DNA of 8,397 nucleotides from Hyphomicrobiales bacterium (GTDB lineage Bacteria > Pseudomonadota > Alphaproteobacteria > Rhizobiales > Rhizobiaceae), in NCBI GenBank assembly GCA_015654965.1, contig JAATGD010000199.1, positions 1 through 8,397 on the forward strand, written 5' to 3'. This document shows, piece after piece, positions 6,532 to 8,397 of this stretch. The number at the start of each line of letters is the position of its first letter. The first letter of the stretch is position 1. The translations under genes and the position numbers were made by a program. The notes beneath the pieces were generated by a model that was not told the DNA's origin, did not search any database, and was given only the letters and a program-made list of their open reading frames with translations.

Positions 6532-7947
6532 TCAGTCGTCGAGAACCCAGGTATCCTTGGTGCCGCCGCCCTGACTGGAATTGACCACCAGCGAACCTTC
6601 TTTCAGCGCCACGCGGGTCAATCCGCCCGGCGTGATGCGGATGCGGTCCGACACCAACACGAAAGGTCGCAGATCGACGTGACGCGGAGCCAAACCTTTC
6701 TCGGTGAAGATCGGCGTGGTCGAGAGCGCCAAGGTGGGCTGCGCGATATAGTTGCGCGGACGTTCTTTGAGCTTTCTGGCAAAAGCCTCGCGTTCGGCCT
6801 TGATTGCCGCTGGCCCCACGAGCATGCCGTAGCCACCCGACCCATGCACTTCCTTGACCACAAGCTCTGCGAGATTATCGAGCACATAGGCAAGGCTGTC
6901 CGGTTCCGAGCAGCGCCATGTCGGCACATTTTCCAAAATCGCCTTGCGTCCCGTATAGAACTCGACGATCTCCGGCATATAGGAATAGATCGCCTTGTCA
7001 TCGGCAATGCCCGTTCCCGGCGCATTGGCAATGGTGATGTTGCCCGCCCGATAGACATCCATGATACCCGCCACACCGAGCGTTGAATCGGGCTGGAATG
7101 TGAGCGGATCGAGATAGGCGTCATCCACCCGGCGATAGAGCACGTCGATGGCGCGATAGCCTTGCGTGGTGCGCATGGCGACACGCCCGTCCACCACCCT
7201 CAGATCGCTTCCTTCCACCAGTTCCACACCCATCTGGTCGGCGAGGAACGCATGCTCGAAATAGGCAGAATTATAAATCCCCGGAGTCAGAACGGCGATT
7301 GTCGGCGCACCTTTCGCACCCTGCGGCGCAACGCTTGCCAAAGACTGGCGCAAAAGCTGCGGATAGTTTTCAACCGGCCGCACCTTGACCTTCTGGAACA
7401 GCTCGGGAAAGAGCTGCATCATCGTCTCACGGTTTTCCAGCATGTAGGAAACGCCCGATGGCGTGCGCGCATTGTCTTCCAGAACATAGAACTGGTTTTC
7501 AGCCGTACGTACGATATCGACACCGATAATGTGGGTATAGACATTACCGGGCGGACGAAAGCCGATCATTTCCGGCAGAAACGCCTCATTATTGGTGATC
7601 AGTTCCTTGGGAATACGTCCGGCGCGGACGATTTCCTGCCGATGATAAATGTCATCGAGAAAGGCATTGAGCGCCATGACGCGCTGCTCGATCCCCTGCG
7701 ACAGGCGTCGCCATTCCTGCCCTGAAATGATACGCGGAATGATATCGAAAGGGATAAGCCGTTCGGCAGCCTCTTCATCGCCATAGACGGCGAATGTTAT
7801 GCCCGTCTTGCGAAAGACATTTTCAGCATCCTCTGTTTTTTGCAGAAGATGCTCCTGTTTTTGCTGATCCAACCATTGCTTGAGAAACCGATACGGCAGA
7901 CGGACGCTACTTTCCCCAAAATCGAGCATTTCATCGAATGGCTTCAT
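6532..7947 (-). CDS. Circularly permuted type 2 ATP-grasp protein
   Basis: The 471-residue protein belongs to the circularly permuted ATP-grasp family (DUF404/DUF407 type), predicted to form amide bonds by ATP-driven activation of a carboxylate. Conserved stretches are LEDNARTPSGVSYMLENR (156-173), PGTGIADDKAIYSYMP (310-325), VKEVHGSGGYGMLVGP (364-379), HVDLRPFVL (423-431), GGLTRVAL (441-448) and SQGGGTKDTWVL (458-469). The acidic and glycine-rich stretches are the likely nucleotide- and metal-binding parts. I chose the ATG at 7947, giving MKPFDEMLDF, because AAGGGG lies just 5 bases upstream. A TTG at 7995 would add 16 atypical residues and has no such site. It is the first gene of the minus-strand cluster with alpha-E, transglutaminase and Anbu, so its product or substrate is probably shared with them. 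It is related to, but not the same as, glutathionylspermidine-synthase-like ligases; the substrate is unknown. Confidence 0.94.
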   Translation of the reverse strand: MKPFDEMLDFGESSVRLPYRFLKQWLDQQKQEHLLQKTEDAENVFRKTGITFAVYGDEEAAERLIPFDIIPRIISGQEWRRLSQGIEQRVMALNAFLDDIYHRQEIVRAGRIPKELITNNEAFLPEMIGFRPPGNVYTHIIGVDIVRTAENQFYVLEDNARTPSGVSYMLENRETMMQLFPELFQKVKVRPVENYPQLLRQSLASVAPQGAKGAPTIAVLTPGIYNSAYFEHAFLADQMGVELVEGSDLRVVDGRVAMRTTQGYRAIDVLYRRVDDAYLDPLTFQPDSTLGVAGIMDVYRAGNITIANAPGTGIADDKAIYSYMPEIVEFYTGRKAILENVPTWRCSEPDSLAYVLDNLAELVVKEVHGSGGYGMLVGPAAIKAEREAFARKLKERPRNYIAQPTLALSTTPIFTEKGLAPRHVDLRPFVLVSDRIRITPGGLTRVALKEGSLVVNSSQGGGTKDTWVLDD

Positions 7948-7950
7948 GCT

Positions 7951-7958
7951 TTCCCCTT
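7951..7958 (-). promoter_or_regulatory. Ribosome binding site of the ATP-grasp gene
   Basis: AAGGGGAA on the minus strand, with the GGGG 5 bases before the ATG at 7947, decides this start over the TTG at 7995. A run of seven A's (7957-7963) and TATTAT (7964-7969) lie just upstream. TATTAT could be a -10 box, but I find no well-spaced -35, so the promoter is not assigned. Confidence 0.65.
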
Positions 7959-8064
7959 TTTTTATAATAGTCCGCCTGAAACGGGGGAAATGCAAGTGCG
8001 CAGCCCATGCAAAACTGCAAGGCTCGGTTGCGCTATAACGACAGCCGCATTCTACTAGTTTGAT

Positions 8065-8110
8065 TCCAACATTTGCATCCCGTTACTCCACCGTGCAAGC
8101 AAATGTTGGA
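8065..8110. repeat. Perfect 12-bp inverted repeat with 22-base spacer
   Basis: TCCAACATTTGC (8065-8076) is the exact reverse complement of GCAAATGTTGGA (8099-8110). Neither side is followed by a T run, so it is not a standard intrinsic terminator. It could be an operator, an RNA hairpin, or the ends of a tiny mobile repeat. It lies about 120 bases upstream of the ATP-grasp start. Confidence 0.85.
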
Positions 8111-8175
8111 GGCAACGAAACCACAAACAAGATAATGAATATAAAGGATTTTTCAAATTTGACCTTTGAAAGAGT

Positions 8176-8204
8176 TGAACCGCGCCGGATTTACCGGAGA
8201 CCGT
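8176..8204 (+). repeat. Terminal inverted repeat of the IS3-family remnant
   Basis: TGAACCGCGCCGGATTTACC and the following GGAGACCGT resemble the ends of IS3-family elements, which commonly start TGAACC followed by a GC-rich block and CCGGAGA. It marks the transposase 3' end of the element; a seven-T run (8204-8210) directly follows at the deletion junction. Confidence 0.65.
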
Positions 8205-8208
8205 TTTT

Positions 8209-8337
8209 TTAAGTTAGACGGCCCACATCCGTGCGTTTGGCGACGATCTCGTAATAGGTGGACGAGGCAATCGGCAGCCGTTTGCAGATCGGCGCGACCC
8301 CGAGCCGTGATCGGTGTCCGTCGATGAAAGAAATCAT
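8209..8337 (-). pseudogene. IS3-family transposase orfB, N-terminal fragment
   Basis: From the ATG at 8337 the frame reads MISFIDGHRSRLGVAPICKR and continues LPIASSTYYEIVAKRTDVGRLT before TAA. This is the familiar N-terminus of IS3-family OrfB, the integrase-like (DDE) subunit. It ends after 42 codons, before any catalytic residue, so it is non-functional. The stop falls beside the terminal repeat, which shows that the remainder of the gene was lost by internal deletion rather than by a point mutation. Confidence 0.85.
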
Positions 8338-8397
8338 CGCTTCAGTGGGCGACTGAACTCTGCCACTGCAAAATCTCGTTCGCTTGACGTAGCTCAC
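8334..8397 (-). pseudogene. IS3-family orfA, C-terminal fragment with frameshift (continues beyond window)
   Basis: Two pieces of the OrfA C-terminus are visible in different frames: ELRQANEIL (about 8369-8395) and FAVAEFSRPLKR followed by TGA (8334-8336). In intact relatives these are joined by a few residues such as RKASAY in one frame. Here the link is missing and the frame shifts, consistent with a short deletion. The TGA overlaps the orfB ATG as ATGA, the normal IS3 arrangement. OrfA would be the helix-turn-helix, end-binding subunit. Confidence 0.7.

Larger units (their letters stand above)
7948..8175. other. Intergenic region upstream of the ATP-grasp operon
   Basis: This 228-base stretch separates the ATP-grasp start from the IS remnant. 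It holds the ribosome site, a possible -10 (TATTAT on the minus strand, 7964-7969), several TGCAA motifs (7991, 8008, 8016, 8094, and inverted at 8073), a long inverted repeat (8065-8110) and a small imperfectly defined TTTCAAA/TTTGAAA pair (8151-8157, 8165-8171). I see no convincing gene or RNA in it. It probably contains the promoter of the four-gene cluster. Confidence 0.6.
8176..8397 (-). mobile_element. Decayed IS3-family insertion sequence, one end
   Basis: The element reads on the minus strand and runs off the window. It holds fragments of orfA and orfB in the usual ATGA overlap and one terminal inverted repeat beginning TGAACCGCGCCGG at 8176. Only about 42 codons of orfB remain before a stop close to the terminal repeat, where an intact copy would have some 270 or more codons. 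Most of orfB has therefore been deleted and the element cannot make its own transposase. Family assignment rests on the PICKxLPIAxSTYY motif and on the orfA/orfB arrangement. The other end and any target duplication are outside view. Confidence 0.8.

Noticed and set aside
7162..7725. 187-codon open frame on the plus strand
   Set aside because: It is antisense to the conserved ATP-grasp gene and lacks a ribosome site or recognisable motif.
7948..7995. N-terminal extension of the ATP-grasp protein from a TTG
   Set aside because: The ATG at 7947 has AAGGGG at good spacing and gives the expected family N-terminus; the extension would cover the likely promoter/ribosome-site region.
8065..8110. 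Intrinsic terminator
   Set aside because: The stem is good, but there is no T run on either strand and the 22-base loop is too long.
1..8397. CRISPR array, tRNA or rRNA genes
   Set aside because: No regularly spaced repeat series and no tRNA- or rRNA-like stretch was found on reading both strands.

Overview
The window looks like chromosomal DNA of an alphaproteobacterium, probably the Brucella/Ochrobactrum group or another Rhizobiales. This is inferred from moderately high GC, protein style and gene content; no marker gene proves it. Coding density is high up to about 7950. It falls off in the last 450 bases, which hold a short AT-richer intergenic region and the decayed end of an IS3-family insertion sequence.

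Layout. (1) 2-2992, plus strand: the 3' part of a large hybrid histidine kinase whose N-terminal half is an NCS1/SLC5-6-like transporter. This is followed by an eight-cysteine cluster, two further membrane helices, a kinase core and a receiver. (2) 2989-3909, plus strand: a receiver-LuxR response regulator that overlaps the kinase by ATGA, so the two form a translationally coupled two-component pair. (3) Only 9 bases separate this pair from a convergent four-gene minus-strand cluster. Read in its own direction the cluster is: circularly permuted ATP-grasp protein (7947-6532), alpha-E protein (6458-5517), bacterial transglutaminase-like protein (5507-4710) and Anbu, a proteasome-related peptidase (4656-3919). 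(4) 7948-8175: intergenic DNA with a perfect 12-bp inverted repeat and a cluster of TGCAA motifs upstream of the ATP-grasp gene. (5) 8176-8397: one end of a decayed IS3-family element on the minus strand, with a terminal repeat and orfB and orfA fragments joined across deletions.

The central story is the four-gene cluster. Its members are known to co-occur in bacteria, and an ATP-grasp peptide ligase plus alpha-E plus transglutaminase-like protein plus Anbu has been proposed as a peptide-synthesis or protein-modification and degradation pathway. Its substrate remains unknown as far as I am aware. All four genes here look intact, and the catalytic residues I can recognise are present. The second story is a sensor kinase built onto a transporter body, possibly using transport or binding of a nucleobase-like solute as its input, with its own dedicated LuxR output regulator. 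Nothing in the sequence directly ties the two systems together beyond adjacency.
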